NCBI GenBank assembly: GCA_947474565.1
Contig: CANJIS010000007.1
Location: 1-64,000, forward strand
Source: Alphaproteobacteria bacterium
Lineage (GTDB): Bacteria > Pseudomonadota > Alphaproteobacteria > Micropepsales > Micropepsaceae
Direction of reading: 5' to 3'
Length of the DNA stretch: 64,000 bases
Shown here: positions 19,999-29,391 of the stretch, one piece after another
Position numbering within the stretch: position 1 is the stretch's first letter
How the letters are laid out: every line of letters starts with the position of its first letter
Made by a program: the position numbers and the translations under genes
Notes under the pieces: generated by a model
The model's input: the letters and a program-made list of their open reading frames with translations, nothing else
What the model was told of the DNA's origin: nothing
Database searches by the model: none

Positions 19999-20793
19999 AT
20001 GCGTTTTTCCACCGCTGCTTTACTGGCGAGTATTGCCGTCCTGGCTCCCGCCGCGGCCTTCGGCCAGGTCGCGACCGGCCTGGAAATAAGCGTCAATCCC
20101 GTCGCCGGCGCCGGCCAGACCCTGCTTTATCCCGGCGGCCAGTATGCCCGGGTGGTGGGCCCCCTGCGCCAGCCCGGACAGAGGCCCGCCGATAGCGGCG
20201 CCATCGCCCTTCACATGCCCGACCGCAATGCCCGGCGGGCCCCGGCTTCCCAGCCCCGGGTGGCAATGGCTGCACCCAGACCCGTCCCTGCCCCAGCGCC
20301 CGTCCGTCCGGTAGCGCCGCCGCCACCGCGTGCGGCAACCGCGCCCCGCGCCGGCAATTTCGGCGCCGCCGGCATCCTGGGCTCGCTGCCCTCGACCCCG
20401 CAACTCGCCAAGGCCAACCCCGTCCCCACCCCGCCCTCGCCGGCTTCGGCGGTCGAGCCCGGCGCGGCCGGCACCACCAAGCGCAGTGTCATCCTGTTCG
20501 CGGCCGGCGCCTCCGATCCCGCCCAGTCGGCGCTGGACGCCATCAAATTGCTGGCCGGCGATCTCAACGCCGCCATGACCGGCGCCGGCAGCCGGGTGCA
20601 ACTGATCGCCTATGGCGGCGACAAGGGCGACAAGGGTTCGGATGCGCGGCGTCTGTCGCTCAAGCGGGCGCTGGCCATCCGCCAGGTGCTGATTGACGAT
20701 GGCGTGCCATCGGAACGCATTGATGTGCGCGCCATGGGCGGCTCTGATGACGGCGGTCCGCTGGATCGCGTCGACGTTTACGTCAAGGCGTAG
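19999..20793 (+). CDS. Exported OmpA-like C-terminal domain protein
   Basis: 264 residues: signal peptide (MRFSTAALLASIAVLAPAAAFG), a low-complexity Pro/Ala/Arg-rich middle (about 65-130), and a C-terminal OmpA/MotB-like domain beginning 'RSVILFAAGASDP' and containing 'DARRLSLKRALAIRQVLIDDGVPSERIDVRAMGG'. That domain usually binds peptidoglycan. The middle could span the periplasm. The canonical D and R positions of the peptidoglycan site appear only partly conserved (D in SDARRLSLKRA), so binding is inferred. Confidence 0.78.
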   Translation: MRFSTAALLASIAVLAPAAAFGQVATGLEISVNPVAGAGQTLLYPGGQYARVVGPLRQPGQRPADSGAIALHMPDRNARRAPASQPRVAMAAPRPVPAPAPVRPVAPPPPRAATAPRAGNFGAAGILGSLPSTPQLAKANPVPTPPSPASAVEPGAAGTTKRSVILFAAGASDPAQSALDAIKLLAGDLNAAMTGAGSRVQLIAYGGDKGDKGSDARRLSLKRALAIRQVLIDDGVPSERIDVRAMGGSDDGGPLDRVDVYVKA

Positions 20794-20804
20794 GAGCGTC
20801 GGCC

Positions 20805-20829
20805 CGGAAAAGTGTGTCGCGGTTTTCCG
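20805..20829. repeat. Dispersed GGAAAA...TTTTCC palindromic repeat, copy 1
   Basis: CCGGAAAAGTGTGTCGCGGTTTTCCG, with GGAAAA and TTTTCC arms, lies between convergent genes. A near-identical element (CCGGAAAAGTGTGCAGCGGTTTTCC) lies at 25086-25110. Both are followed by sequence ending GGCCGCGCGACCA or CTCGGCGCGACCA, so the repeated unit extends past the palindrome. Confidence 0.7.
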
Positions 20830-20848
20830 CAGGCCGCGCGACCAAAAA

Positions 20849-22048
20849 TCAAGTTTCGTTATTCATCCGGACGCCACGGGCCTCCGGGCCCAGCCACACC
20901 ACCAGACTGATGGCAAGCGCGGCACATACCGCCACCGTGGCCAGCGACACCGACCAGCTTGTGCGCTCGGCCAGCAACGGCTCGATGGTGGCGTTGGTGG
21001 ATGAGATGCAATTGCCCAACTGATAGACCGTGCCGGCGAAGGCCCCGCGCACCGCCGGCGGCGCCAGCTCGTTCAATTGCGCCGGCACCGAACCCCAGGC
21101 GCCCTGGACGAAGAACTGCATCAGAAAGACGCCGATCCCCAGCATCAGGATGGAGCTGGAGAACATCCAGAGTCCCACCATCGGCACGCTCAGAAGCGCG
21201 GAGGTGATGATGGCGCGGCGGCGGCCGATCTTCTGGCCGATGCTGCCGAACACCACGCCGCCGATAATGGCGGCCACCGAGCCGATGCTGGCCAGGGTGG
21301 TGACCGTGTTCTTGTCGAGGCCATGCTGCTTCTGCAGGAACACCGGATAGAAATCCTGGGTCCCGTGGCTGAAGAAGGTGAAGGCCGTCATCAGGATGAC
21401 GCCGTAAAGCGCCAGCCGCCAATGCTGCGAGAGAATTTCCGTCAAGCCCTGGGCGCCGCTGCGAGCGATGGCCCAGCCCGGCGATTCCGAAACGCAGGTT
21501 TCGATATAGGGAATGAGGAGCACGGCCGGTGCCAGCCCCAGCATGAAAAGGCCGCGCCAGCCGATCAGGCTGTAGAACGCGCCATAGGCGAAGGCGGCCA
21601 GCAGCGAGCCGGTCGGATATCCCGTCTGCATCAGGCCCGAGACAAAGCCGCGATGACCCGGCTTGATGCTTTCCATCGCCAGGCTGGCGCCCACGCCCCA
21701 GATGCCGCCCATGGCGACACCGAACAAGGAGCGGATCACCAGAAAGCCGGTGAGATTGGGCGAGAAGGCCGTGAGAAAAGCGAACACCGAATAGCAGGCG
21801 ATATTGATCGCAAAGACATGACGGCGGCCATAATGATCCGCCAGGCGGCCGAAAATGAACGCGCCGACGGGCCGGAAAAACAGCGTCAGGGTCACCGAGA
21901 AAGCGACGGTGGGAATGGAGACATGGAATTGCGCCGCCACATCCGGCAGCACGAATGTCAAAATGAAGAAATCGAAGGCGTCCAGCGTCCAGCCCAGATA
22001 GCTGGCAGCCACCGCATGACGCGCGGGTTTCGTCCATCCTGACAGCAA
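20849..22048 (-). CDS. MFS transporter, organic acid/sialate-like (SHS/AAHS type)
   Basis: 399 residues, about 12 membrane helices, with the MFS loop motif GRLADHYGRRHVF between helices 2 and 3 and 'SIGQKIGRRRAI' in the second half. The opening 'AASYLGWTLDAFDFFILTFVLPDVA' resembles the sialate:H+/lactate (SHS/JEN) and aromatic-acid symporter groups. That suggests proton-coupled uptake of a carboxylate, but the substrate cannot be fixed. Convergent with the OmpA-like gene across a dispersed repeat. Confidence 0.85.
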   Translation of the reverse strand: MLSGWTKPARHAVAASYLGWTLDAFDFFILTFVLPDVAAQFHVSIPTVAFSVTLTLFFRPVGAFIFGRLADHYGRRHVFAINIACYSVFAFLTAFSPNLTGFLVIRSLFGVAMGGIWGVGASLAMESIKPGHRGFVSGLMQTGYPTGSLLAAFAYGAFYSLIGWRGLFMLGLAPAVLLIPYIETCVSESPGWAIARSGAQGLTEILSQHWRLALYGVILMTAFTFFSHGTQDFYPVFLQKQHGLDKNTVTTLASIGSVAAIIGGVVFGSIGQKIGRRRAIITSALLSVPMVGLWMFSSSILMLGIGVFLMQFFVQGAWGSVPAQLNELAPPAVRGAFAGTVYQLGNCISSTNATIEPLLAERTSWSVSLATVAVCAALAISLVVWLGPEARGVRMNNET

Positions 22049-22094
22049 GAGCGCCTCCCCTTTTTGGGAAGCCTAACAGGCGGAGGCGAAAAGG

Positions 22095-23321
22095 CTAGGC
22101 GGCCACATCCTTGAAACTGTCCACCCGGCGCAATTGTGGAAACAGCTTCATCCAGCCTGCGACCACGGCCAGGGTGCCGATGCCGCCCACCACCACCGAC
22201 ATCACCGTGCCCATCAAGGCAGCCGTGGTGCCGGATTCGAACTCCCCCAATTCATTGGAAGCGCCGATGAACAGCGTGGAGACCGACGAGACCCGGCCGC
22301 GCATGGTGTCGGGTGTGGAAAGCTGGATCAGGGACGAGCGGACATTGACGCTCACCATGTCGGCGGCGCCCAGCACAAACAGCGCCGCGAGAGAGACCGG
22401 GAAGAAGGTGGAAAGCCCGAACACGATGGTGGCCAGACCGAAGATCGCCACGGACGCGAACATCTTGAGGCCGACATGGCGCTTCATGGTGTGGCGCGTG
22501 AGCCAGACGGCAATGACAAATGCCCCCGCCGCCGGGGCGGCGCGCAACAGGCCAAGGCCGGTGGGCCCGACATGCAGAATATCGCGGGCATAGATCGGCA
22601 ACAGCGCGGTGGCCCCGCCCAGCAGCACGGCAAACAGATCAAGTGAAATCGCGCCGAACACGACGGGCCGCGAACGCACAAAGCGAATGCCTTCGGCGAC
22701 ACGCTCAAACCGGGTGGCCAGGGTGGGCTCCGGGGTAAAGCGCCGCCCGCCCAGATTGCCGACGATCAAGGCGGCAACAGCAAAACCGAAAATGCAGAGC
22801 GAATAGGTCGCCAATGGACCGAAGGCATAGAGAAGCCCGCCCAAAGCCGGGCCGGCGATGATGGCGGCGGTGAAGGTCGAAGAACTGATCGAGATGGAGC
22901 GGGGCAATCTTTCCGCCGGCACCAGGAATGGCAGCAGCGATTGGCCGGAAGGGCCCGCAAACCCCCGCGCCGCACCGAACAGCACCAGCACGGCATAAAA
23001 AGCCCAAGCGGTGTGGGCGGCGAAAATGCTGAGGCCCAAGAAAAGGGCGCTGCACATCGCCTGGAGCGCCGCCGCAAGGCTGTAGACCCGGCGTTGATTG
23101 AAACGATCGGTGATATCGCCAGCCGGAAGCGTGAGCAGGAACATGGGCACGAACTGGCAAAGCCCCACCAGCCCCAGCGACAGTGGCGTGCGTTCCATCT
23201 CGTAAATCTGCCAGCCGATCGCCACCGATTGAACCTGGACCGCGACCGTGGCGATGAAGCGGGACGTGACGAAGAAATGAAGATCGCGGCGGCGATACAG
23301 GACGGGCGGAATTTCGCTCAT
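22095..23321 (-). CDS. MFS transporter, EntS-like (MFS_3)
   Basis: About 408 residues from ATG 23321 (MSEIPPVLYRRRD), with about 12 helices and 'AGDITDRFNQRRVYSL' as the loop 2-3 motif. The organisation, including 'SRFIATVAVQVQSVAIGWQIYEM', is typical of the MFS_3/enterobactin exporter-like group, usually exporters of siderophores or drugs. Its start overlaps the stop of the DUF2141 gene by ATGA, so the two are translated together. The substrate is unknown. Confidence 0.85.
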   Translation of the reverse strand: MSEIPPVLYRRRDLHFFVTSRFIATVAVQVQSVAIGWQIYEMERTPLSLGLVGLCQFVPMFLLTLPAGDITDRFNQRRVYSLAAALQAMCSALFLGLSIFAAHTAWAFYAVLVLFGAARGFAGPSGQSLLPFLVPAERLPRSISISSSTFTAAIIAGPALGGLLYAFGPLATYSLCIFGFAVAALIVGNLGGRRFTPEPTLATRFERVAEGIRFVRSRPVVFGAISLDLFAVLLGGATALLPIYARDILHVGPTGLGLLRAAPAAGAFVIAVWLTRHTMKRHVGLKMFASVAIFGLATIVFGLSTFFPVSLAALFVLGAADMVSVNVRSSLIQLSTPDTMRGRVSSVSTLFIGASNELGEFESGTTAALMGTVMSVVVGGIGTLAVVAGWMKLFPQLRRVDSFKDVAA

Positions 23322-23860
23322 GGGCAATCGCACTTAGCATGTGCGGCACGCATCCCAAAACGATCAGGACGCGGACGGCTATCCGAATTCTGCAGTTGGA
23401 GGGTTTGGGTGTTTTCGCCTGGGTTCAACGTAAAGGCGACAGCGTTGAAATCGGGCTTGGACAGGAACGGCTTGGCATCGCGCGAGAAGCCATACGGCTC
23501 CTGCGGCAGGCCAATCCAGCTGGTGTCCATCTTGCCGTTGCCGTTGACGTCCTGAAAGCTTTCGATGGCATAGCGGCCGGGCGGAATATCCTTCAGCGTC
23601 ACCGTCATCACCGTGCCGGTGACTGCCACATCGGCCGAGACGATGGTCTTGGCGTCGTCGGTGGGATAGCTGGCGGCGTCATACAGGCCCAAGCGCAGGA
23701 TGCCGCCGCGCGGGGAGATTTTTCCGATGGTGATGGTGAGGCTGGCCAGGTCATGGCCGGTGGCGGCAAGGCTCTCCGCTTTCGCGGGCTCCACGAGCCA
23801 AATCGCCGCCACCGCCATAGAGGCCATGAAGAAAGGGAAGAACGCGAGCAACCTGCTCAT
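23318..23860 (-). CDS. Exported DUF2141 protein
   Basis: 180 residues from ATG 23860 (MSRLLAFFPFFMASMAVAA), with a signal peptide ending near 'PAKAES'. The mature part matches the DUF2141 pattern: 'LTITIGKISPRGGILRLGLYD', 'LKDIPPGRYAIESFQDVNGNGKMD' and 'PYGFSRDAKP'. The family is a periplasmic beta-sandwich of unknown function; the DxNxNGxxD-like stretch suggests calcium binding. A longer reading upstream is possible but would bury the signal peptide. Coupled to the downstream MFS gene by a 4-base overlap. Confidence 0.88.
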   Translation of the reverse strand: MSRLLAFFPFFMASMAVAAIWLVEPAKAESLAATGHDLASLTITIGKISPRGGILRLGLYDAASYPTDDAKTIVSADVAVTGTVMTVTLKDIPPGRYAIESFQDVNGNGKMDTSWIGLPQEPYGFSRDAKPFLSKPDFNAVAFTLNPGENTQTLQLQNSDSRPRPDRFGMRAAHAKCDCP

Positions 23861-23945
23861 CCTCCCTGATCCTCCAAGAGCCCCCCTGGGGACTTGTCGT
23901 GCAATTGTAGCCGTTTGTCGCATAAGTTTGTCAATTCCTAAAACA

Positions 23946-23975
23946 CAAAAAGCCCCGGAGATTATCCGGGGCCTT
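23946..23975 (-). terminator. Rho-independent terminator of mdh
   Basis: Read leftwards, GGCCCCGG, a 7-base loop and CCGGGGC are followed by TTTTTG. It starts about 25 bases past the mdh stop, so it ends the mdh transcript and isolates it from the DUF2141-MFS pair. Confidence 0.9.
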
Positions 23976-24000
23976 CTGATGCTGGGAATGAGCGAAAAGC

Positions 24001-24996
<996 letters not shown>

Positions 24997-25085
24997 CTAC
25001 CCCCCGGGGCGATATGGCGCAAGGCGGCATAGCGCGCACACAACACGCGGCACAAACCGGGAATATGGCCTGCCGGAGCGACCGT

Positions 25086-25110
25086 CCGGAAAAGTGTGCA
25101 GCGGTTTTCC
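25086..25110. repeat. Dispersed GGAAAA...TTTTCC palindromic repeat, copy 2
   Basis: CCGGAAAAGTGTGCAGCGGTTTTCC, matching the element at 20805-20829 with two or three differences. It sits in the gene-poor 272-base interval between mdh and the HU gene, together with a GGCGCCGGAGGCGCC palindrome and the HU terminator. Confidence 0.7.
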
Positions 25111-25175
25111 AACCGGCGCCGGAGGCGCCATTTGAAAATGGGGCGCGTCCGCGCCCGCTCGGCGCGACCATTAAA

Positions 25176-25216
25176 AAAGAAAAAAGCCGGGCTCAGCATC
25201 GCTGGCCCGGCTTTTT
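25176..25216 (-). terminator. Rho-independent terminator of the HU gene
   Basis: GCCGGGC (25186-25192) pairs with GCCCGGC (25205-25211), flanked by A/T runs on both sides. On the minus strand it is followed by a T-rich run of about ten bases. It starts about 20 bases after the HU stop. Confidence 0.92.
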
Positions 25217-25235
25217 CGCAACGTGTGAAAGAAGC

Positions 25236-25532
25236 TTAGATAGCTTCCTTCAGTTCCTTGGAGGCGCGGAACGCGACCTTCTTGGACGCCTTGATCTTGA
25301 TCGCTTCGCCGGTGGCGGGATTGCGGCCCATACGCGGACCGCGCTTGCGCACAACCAGAATGCCCAGGCCGTTGAGACGGATGCGGGCACCCTTCTTCAA
25401 ATGCTTGGTGATCAGGCCAATGGTGTCTTCGATGATCGCGTTGGCGGCCTTCTGAGACATCTCATGCTTTTCGGCGAGCTGGCCGACGAGCTGACGGGTG
25501 GAAACGGTTTCGACTTTTGCGGCAGTAGCCAT
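25236..25532 (-). CDS. hup: HU family DNA-binding protein
   Basis: 98-residue histone-like protein that bends DNA. The N-terminal helices (TRQLVGQLAEKHEMSQKAANAIIEDT) and the beta-arm with the signature 'GRNPATGEAIKIKASKKVAFRASKELK' are intact; the Pro of RNPATG is the intercalating residue. A short extra N-terminus (MATAAKVETV) precedes the usual start. Monocistronic with its own terminator. Confidence 0.96.
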   Translation of the reverse strand: MATAAKVETVSTRQLVGQLAEKHEMSQKAANAIIEDTIGLITKHLKKGARIRLNGLGILVVRKRGPRMGRNPATGEAIKIKASKKVAFRASKELKEAI

Positions 25533-25607
25533 TGGGGGCTCCCTCTTAACGAATCAACGATAGAGCCGGATTTTAAAGCATTTTCTGCGCATGCAAGCGG
25601 GCCATAA

Positions 25608-25640
25608 GCAAAAAAGCCCCGAAAAATAGGAGCTTTTTGA
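25608..25640 (-). terminator. Rho-independent terminator of rplS
   Basis: On the minus strand AAAAAGCTCC pairs with GGGGCTTTTTT around a TATTTTTC loop (one G-T wobble), about 50 bases past the rplS stop. This would end the rpsP-rimM-trmD-rplS transcript. Confidence 0.75.
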
Positions 25641-25685
25641 CACTTTCGGACGAAATATCGGAAAAAGGCCCGTTTTTCTGGGCTT

Positions 25686-26099
25686 TTACGACGCCTTCTC
25701 TTCCGGGCCGGCATTGTCGACGCGCTCGGTGATACGCGCCGACTTACCGGTGCGGCCACGCAGATAGTAAAGCTTGGCGCGGCGGACCTTGCCCTTGCGC
25801 ACGACAATGATCGAATCCACCAGCGGGGAATAGACCGGGAAAACGCGTTCCACGCCTTCGCCATAAGACAGCTTGCGCACGGTGAAAGCCTCGTTCAGGC
25901 CCTGGCCCTGACGGGCGATGCAGACGCCTTCGAAAGCCTGGATGCGTTCGCGGGTTTTGTTCTGCTTGGTCTTCTCGTCAAAGGTGACGTCCACCACTTT
26001 GACGTTGACCTTGAGGGTGTCGCCCGGACGGAACTCGGGATGCGCCTTGGCCCGCAGAGCCTTCATTTGCTCAGCTTCGAGGGTCTTCAACAGGTCCAT
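25686..26099 (-). CDS. rplS: 50S ribosomal protein L19
   Basis: Protein at the 30S-50S interface. 137 residues; the L19 core '[17 protein letters not shown]', '[46 protein letters not shown]' region and '[17 protein letters not shown]' are all visible. Last gene of the classic rpsP-rimM-trmD-rplS order. A short acidic tail ends the protein, normal for the group. Confidence 0.98.
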   Translation of the reverse strand: MDLLKTLEAEQMKALRAKAHPEFRPGDTLKVNVKVVDVTFDEKTKQNKTRERIQAFEGVCIARQGQGLNEAFTVRKLSYGEGVERVFPVYSPLVDSIIVVRKGKVRRAKLYYLRGRTGKSARITERVDNAGPEEKAS

Positions 26100-26147
26100 G
26101 GGGCAGTCTCCGTAACGGCAAAAAGCGAGTGAGGCCGGGCATATAGC

Positions 26148-26846
26148 CTAGGGCTTCCCTTTTTCATAGAGGGCCCAGAGGTCGGGGCGGCGCAGCTTTG
26201 TCAGGCTTTCCGCCTGGGCCTGCCGCCATTTGGAAATTTCTGAATGATTTCCGTCGGTTACAACATCCGGGATTGAGCGATCCTCGAACGTCTGGGGGCG
26301 GGTGAAATGCGGATATTCCAAAAGGTGCCGGGCGAAGCTTTCGTCATCGGCAGAGGTGGCATCCCCCAGGACGCCGGGGAGCAGGCGGACGATGGCCTCG
26401 ATCATGGCCATGGCCGCCACCTCGCCCCCCATCAGGACAAAGTCGCCCAGGCTGATTTCTTCCATCTGGCGGGCCTCGATCACCCGCTGGTCCAGGCCCT
26501 CGAAGCGGCCACAGAACAGGATGGCGCCGGGGCCCCCTGCCAGGGCGCGCACCCGCGCCTGGGTGAGCGGGGCGCCGCGCGGCGAAAGATAGATCAGGGG
26601 ACGATTGCCACGCTCCACGGCGTCAATCGCAGCGGCGGCGACATCGGCCCGCATCACCATGCCGGGGCCGCCGCCCGAGGGCGTGTCATCCACGGTGCGA
26701 TGCTTGCCCAATCCGTGATCGCGGATATCGCGCACGTCGAGCGACCAGCGGTTTTCCTTCAGCGCCTTGCCCGCCAGTGACGCGCCGATCGGCCCGGGAA
26801 ACATATCGGGGAAGAGCGTGAGGACCGTTGCTTGCCAGCCTGTCAT
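26148..26846 (-). CDS. trmD: tRNA (guanine-N1)-methyltransferase TrmD
   Basis: Makes m1G37 in tRNA and prevents +1 frameshifting. About 232 residues from ATG 26846 (MTGWQATVLTLFPDMFPG). The trefoil-knot SAM site is seen in 'LIYLSPRGAPLTQ', 'ILFCGRFEGLDQRVIE' and 'EISLGDFVLMGGEVAAMAMIEA'. The catalytic Asp lies in 'DDESF'-'DVVTDGNHSEI'. Slightly short C-terminal domain. A reading frame extension to 26873 exists but the ATG at 26846 gives the family start. Confidence 0.97.
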   Translation of the reverse strand: MTGWQATVLTLFPDMFPGPIGASLAGKALKENRWSLDVRDIRDHGLGKHRTVDDTPSGGGPGMVMRADVAAAAIDAVERGNRPLIYLSPRGAPLTQARVRALAGGPGAILFCGRFEGLDQRVIEARQMEEISLGDFVLMGGEVAAMAMIEAIVRLLPGVLGDATSADDESFARHLLEYPHFTRPQTFEDRSIPDVVTDGNHSEISKWRQAQAESLTKLRRPDLWALYEKGKP

Positions 26847-26915
26847 CGGTATTGCGCCACCCTCGCGGTCCAAATTACGCTGTCGCTATGGACCGCTCGG
26901 CGATGAGGAGAGCGA

Positions 26916-27431
26916 TCATTCCACATGATCGTTCTCCTCATCGTCTTCCGGCACAGCGACGACAACGCGTCCGCCCGGAATGTCGATGGTGGGAACGGTT
27001 TCACGGGTGAAGGCGAGCAGCACGCTGTCACCATCGCTGCGAACAATCTCGATAATGTCGCCGGCGCCGTAATTGTGGATGGCGGCGACTTTGCCGATGA
27101 CGCGGCCTTCGCTGTCCTGCGCTTCCAGCCCGATCAGATCGGCGTGGTAGAATTCTTCTTCGGCCGTTTCCGGCAAAGCGTCACGGGCAATAAAGAGTTC
27201 GGTGCCTTTGAGCCCTTCGGCGGCTTCACGCGTGGTGATGCCCGCAAAAGAAATCACCGCCTCGCCCGGTTTACCCGGGCGAAAGGCGGTGATGGAATAG
27301 GCCTTACCGTTCTTGTCTTGCAGCGCGCCATAACCGGCCAGCGCCTCGGAGGACGCGGTGAAGGTTTTCACCTTCACCGCCCCTTGGAGGCCGGAGGCGC
27401 CGATCACAACAGCGAGCAGAACCGGCTTCAA
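26916..27431 (-). CDS. rimM: Ribosome maturation factor RimM
   Basis: Assists assembly of the 30S head near S19. 171 residues: N-terminal RimM domain starting 'LLAVVIGASGLQGAVKVKTFT', with 'GITTREAAEGLKGTELFI', and a C-terminal PRC barrel with 'EEEFYHADLIGLEA' and 'VPTIDIPGGRVVV'. The stop abuts rpsP coding sequence with no spacing, and trmD follows 69 bases on. Confidence 0.96.
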   Translation of the reverse strand: MKPVLLAVVIGASGLQGAVKVKTFTASSEALAGYGALQDKNGKAYSITAFRPGKPGEAVISFAGITTREAAEGLKGTELFIARDALPETAEEEFYHADLIGLEAQDSEGRVIGKVAAIHNYGAGDIIEIVRSDGDSVLLAFTRETVPTIDIPGGRVVVAVPEDDEENDHVE

Positions 27432-27782
27432 TTATGACGCCGGAGCTTCCGCCGCCTTGGCGGCCGCGGCAGCGCGTTCCTGCGCCTTCTTCTTGGGCTG
27501 GGCTTTCTGCGGATTGTTATGGATGCGCGCCTTCACCAGACCGGCCTTGGCCAGCATCTTGTGAACGCGGTCGGACGCCACGGCGCCCTTGGCGATCCAC
27601 TCCTTGGCCTTTTCCAGGTCCAGCTTCAGGCGGTCGGCATGATCCGACGGCAGCAGCGGGTTGTGGAAGCCGATCTTTTCAATAAAGCGGCCATCGCGCG
27701 GCGAGCGCGAGTCCGAGACCACGATGGAATAGTTCGGGCGTTTCTTGGTGCCGCCGCGCGCCATGCGAATACGAAGAGCCAT
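27432..27782 (-). CDS. rpsP: 30S ribosomal protein S16
   Basis: 116 residues with the S16 opening '[38 protein letters not shown]' region and '[14 protein letters not shown]', followed by a long Ala/Lys-rich tail (from about residue 85) common in alphaproteobacteria. First gene of the ribosomal run; separated from ffh by a pair of REP-like elements. Confidence 0.98.
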   Translation of the reverse strand: MALRIRMARGGTKKRPNYSIVVSDSRSPRDGRFIEKIGFHNPLLPSDHADRLKLDLEKAKEWIAKGAVASDRVHKMLAKAGLVKARIHNNPQKAQPKKKAQERAAAAAKAAEAPAS

Positions 27783-27803
27783 TTTTAGTTCCTTTCTCTA
27801 ATT

Positions 27804-27868
27804 GTCATTCCCGCGAAAGCGGGAACCCATTCTTCTTTTTTGCTGGATGCCCGCTTGCGCGGGCATGA
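27804..27868. repeat. Pair of inverted REP-like palindromes between ffh and rpsP
   Basis: GTCATTCCCGCGAAAGCGGGAACCCA (27804-27829) and CTGGATGCCCGCTTGCGCGGGCATGAC (27843-27868). Each is itself a hairpin, and the two face each other with a 13-base spacer, so the pair could also fold as one larger structure. The first is the reverse complement of the element at 10581-10607, with small differences. The arrangement resembles BIME-type units. Confidence 0.8.
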
Positions 27869-27876
27869 CAGCAACG

Positions 27877-29244
27877 TCAATGCCGTCCCGGAAACATTCC
27901 GGGCGGTAAACCACCTGGGAAACCACCGGGCATTTGCGGCATGCGGCCGCCCTTGCCCATTTTCTTCATCATGTCCGCCATCTGGCGGTGCATTTTCAGA
28001 AGCTTGTTGACCTCGCTGACATCGACGCCGGCTCCGGCGGCAATGCGCTTCCGGCGCGAGCCGTTGATCACATCGGGATCGGTGCGTTCCGCCTTGGTCA
28101 TGGAGCAGATGATCGCTTCCTGGCGGGTGAGGATTTTGTCGTCGATGCCGGCGGCCTCTAACTGGCCCTTGATCTTGCCCACGCCCGGCAGCATGCCGAG
28201 CACGCCTTTCATGCCGCCCAGCTTCTTCATCTGATTTAACTGGCTGCGAAGGTCGTCCATATCGAACGTGCCCTTCTTCATCTTTGCGGCGATTTTTTCC
28301 GCTTCCGCCTTGTCGAGAGTCTCGGCCGCCTTCTCCACCAGGCTGACGACATCGCCCATGTCGAGGATGCGGGCGGCGACGCGGGCGGGATGGAACACTT
28401 CCAGCGCGTCGAGCTTTTCGCCGGCGCCCAGGAATTTGATCGGCGCGCCGGTGACCGAACGCATGGACAGCGCGGCGCCGCCGCGCGCATCGCCATCAAC
28501 GCGGGTGAGGATGATGCCGGTCAGCTTCACCCGGTCGTTGAAGTTCTTGGCGATATGGACAGCGTCCTGGCCGGTCAGGCTGTCGGCCACCAGGATGGTT
28601 TCGTGCGGATTGGTGGCGGCCTTGATGGCGGCCACTTCGCTCATCAACTGTTCGTCGATGGACTGGCGGCCAGCGGTATCAAGGATGACGACGTCATAGC
28701 CGCCGACCTTGGCCGACGACATGGCGCGCTTGGCGATGGCGAGCGGGTCCTGGCCCGCAACGATGGGAAGCGTGGCCACGCCGGCCTGTTCGCCCAGCAC
28801 GCGCAACTGTTCCATGGCGGCGGGACGGTTGACGTCCAGCGACGCCATCAGCACGCGCTTCTTTTCCTTGGTGGTGAGCAGCAAGCCCAGCTTGGCCGAG
28901 CTGGTGGTCTTACCCGAACCCTGCAGGCCGACCATCAGGATCGGCGCGGGCGGCGAGCCCAGATTGAGGGCGGCGTTGTCGCTGCCCAGGGTTTCCACCA
29001 GCACGTCATGGACGATCTTGATGACTTGCTGGCCAGGGGACACCGAGCGGATGACGTTTTCGCCAATGGCGCGGGGGCGCACCTTGTCGATGAATTCCTT
29101 GACCACCGGCAACGCCACGTCGGCGTCGATCAGGGCGGTGCGCACTTCGGCCAGGGCGGCATCAACGTCAGCCTCGCTGAGCGCGCCGCGCCCGCGAAGC
29201 TTGTCGAATACGCCGCCGAGGCGGGATTGAAGCGATTCAAACAT
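27877..29244 (-). CDS. ffh: Signal recognition particle GTPase Ffh
   Basis: Protein subunit of the bacterial SRP, which binds signal sequences and docks with FtsY. 455 residues: N domain, G domain with GLQGSGKTTSSAKL (about 105-118), DTAGRQ and TRVDGDARGG, then a methionine-rich M domain from about residue 300 ('QLNQMKKLGGMKGVLGMLPG', 'RRKRIAAGAGVDVSEVNKLLK'), ending in a Gly/Pro/Met-rich tail. The 4.5S RNA gene is not in the window. ftsY is 4.4 kb away on the other strand. Confidence 0.98.
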   Translation of the reverse strand: MFESLQSRLGGVFDKLRGRGALSEADVDAALAEVRTALIDADVALPVVKEFIDKVRPRAIGENVIRSVSPGQQVIKIVHDVLVETLGSDNAALNLGSPPAPILMVGLQGSGKTTSSAKLGLLLTTKEKKRVLMASLDVNRPAAMEQLRVLGEQAGVATLPIVAGQDPLAIAKRAMSSAKVGGYDVVILDTAGRQSIDEQLMSEVAAIKAATNPHETILVADSLTGQDAVHIAKNFNDRVKLTGIILTRVDGDARGGAALSMRSVTGAPIKFLGAGEKLDALEVFHPARVAARILDMGDVVSLVEKAAETLDKAEAEKIAAKMKKGTFDMDDLRSQLNQMKKLGGMKGVLGMLPGVGKIKGQLEAAGIDDKILTRQEAIICSMTKAERTDPDVINGSRRKRIAAGAGVDVSEVNKLLKMHRQMADMMKKMGKGGRMPQMPGGFPGGLPPGMFPGRH

Positions 29245-29304
29245 TCAACGCCTTTATCCAAACGATAGCGCCCCAGGGGGCGCACCTGCGCTGCCTGGGG
29301 TCGA

Positions 29305-29350
29305 TCCCCCGCGCCAGGCGGGGGACCGGAAAGGCCTAAGGTCTTTCCGG
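29305..29350. repeat. Tandem hairpins in the ffh upstream region
   Basis: TCCCCCGC (29305-29312) pairs with GCGGGGGA (29318-29325), immediately followed by CCGGAAAG (29326-29333) pairing with CTTTCCGG (29343-29350). Both are perfect 8-bp stems. They lie after the oligopeptidase stop and before ffh. No T-run follows, so they are not classic terminators, though they may protect or attenuate transcripts. Confidence 0.55.
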
Positions 29351-29391
29351 AAACGGCCGGGTTTAGGGCTTTTGGGCCGGAAAAGTCAATT

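Noticed and set aside
29305-29350. Hairpins taken as a terminator of the oligopeptidase gene
   Set aside because: Stems are strong but no T-run follows in the direction of transcription, so they are listed only as repeats.
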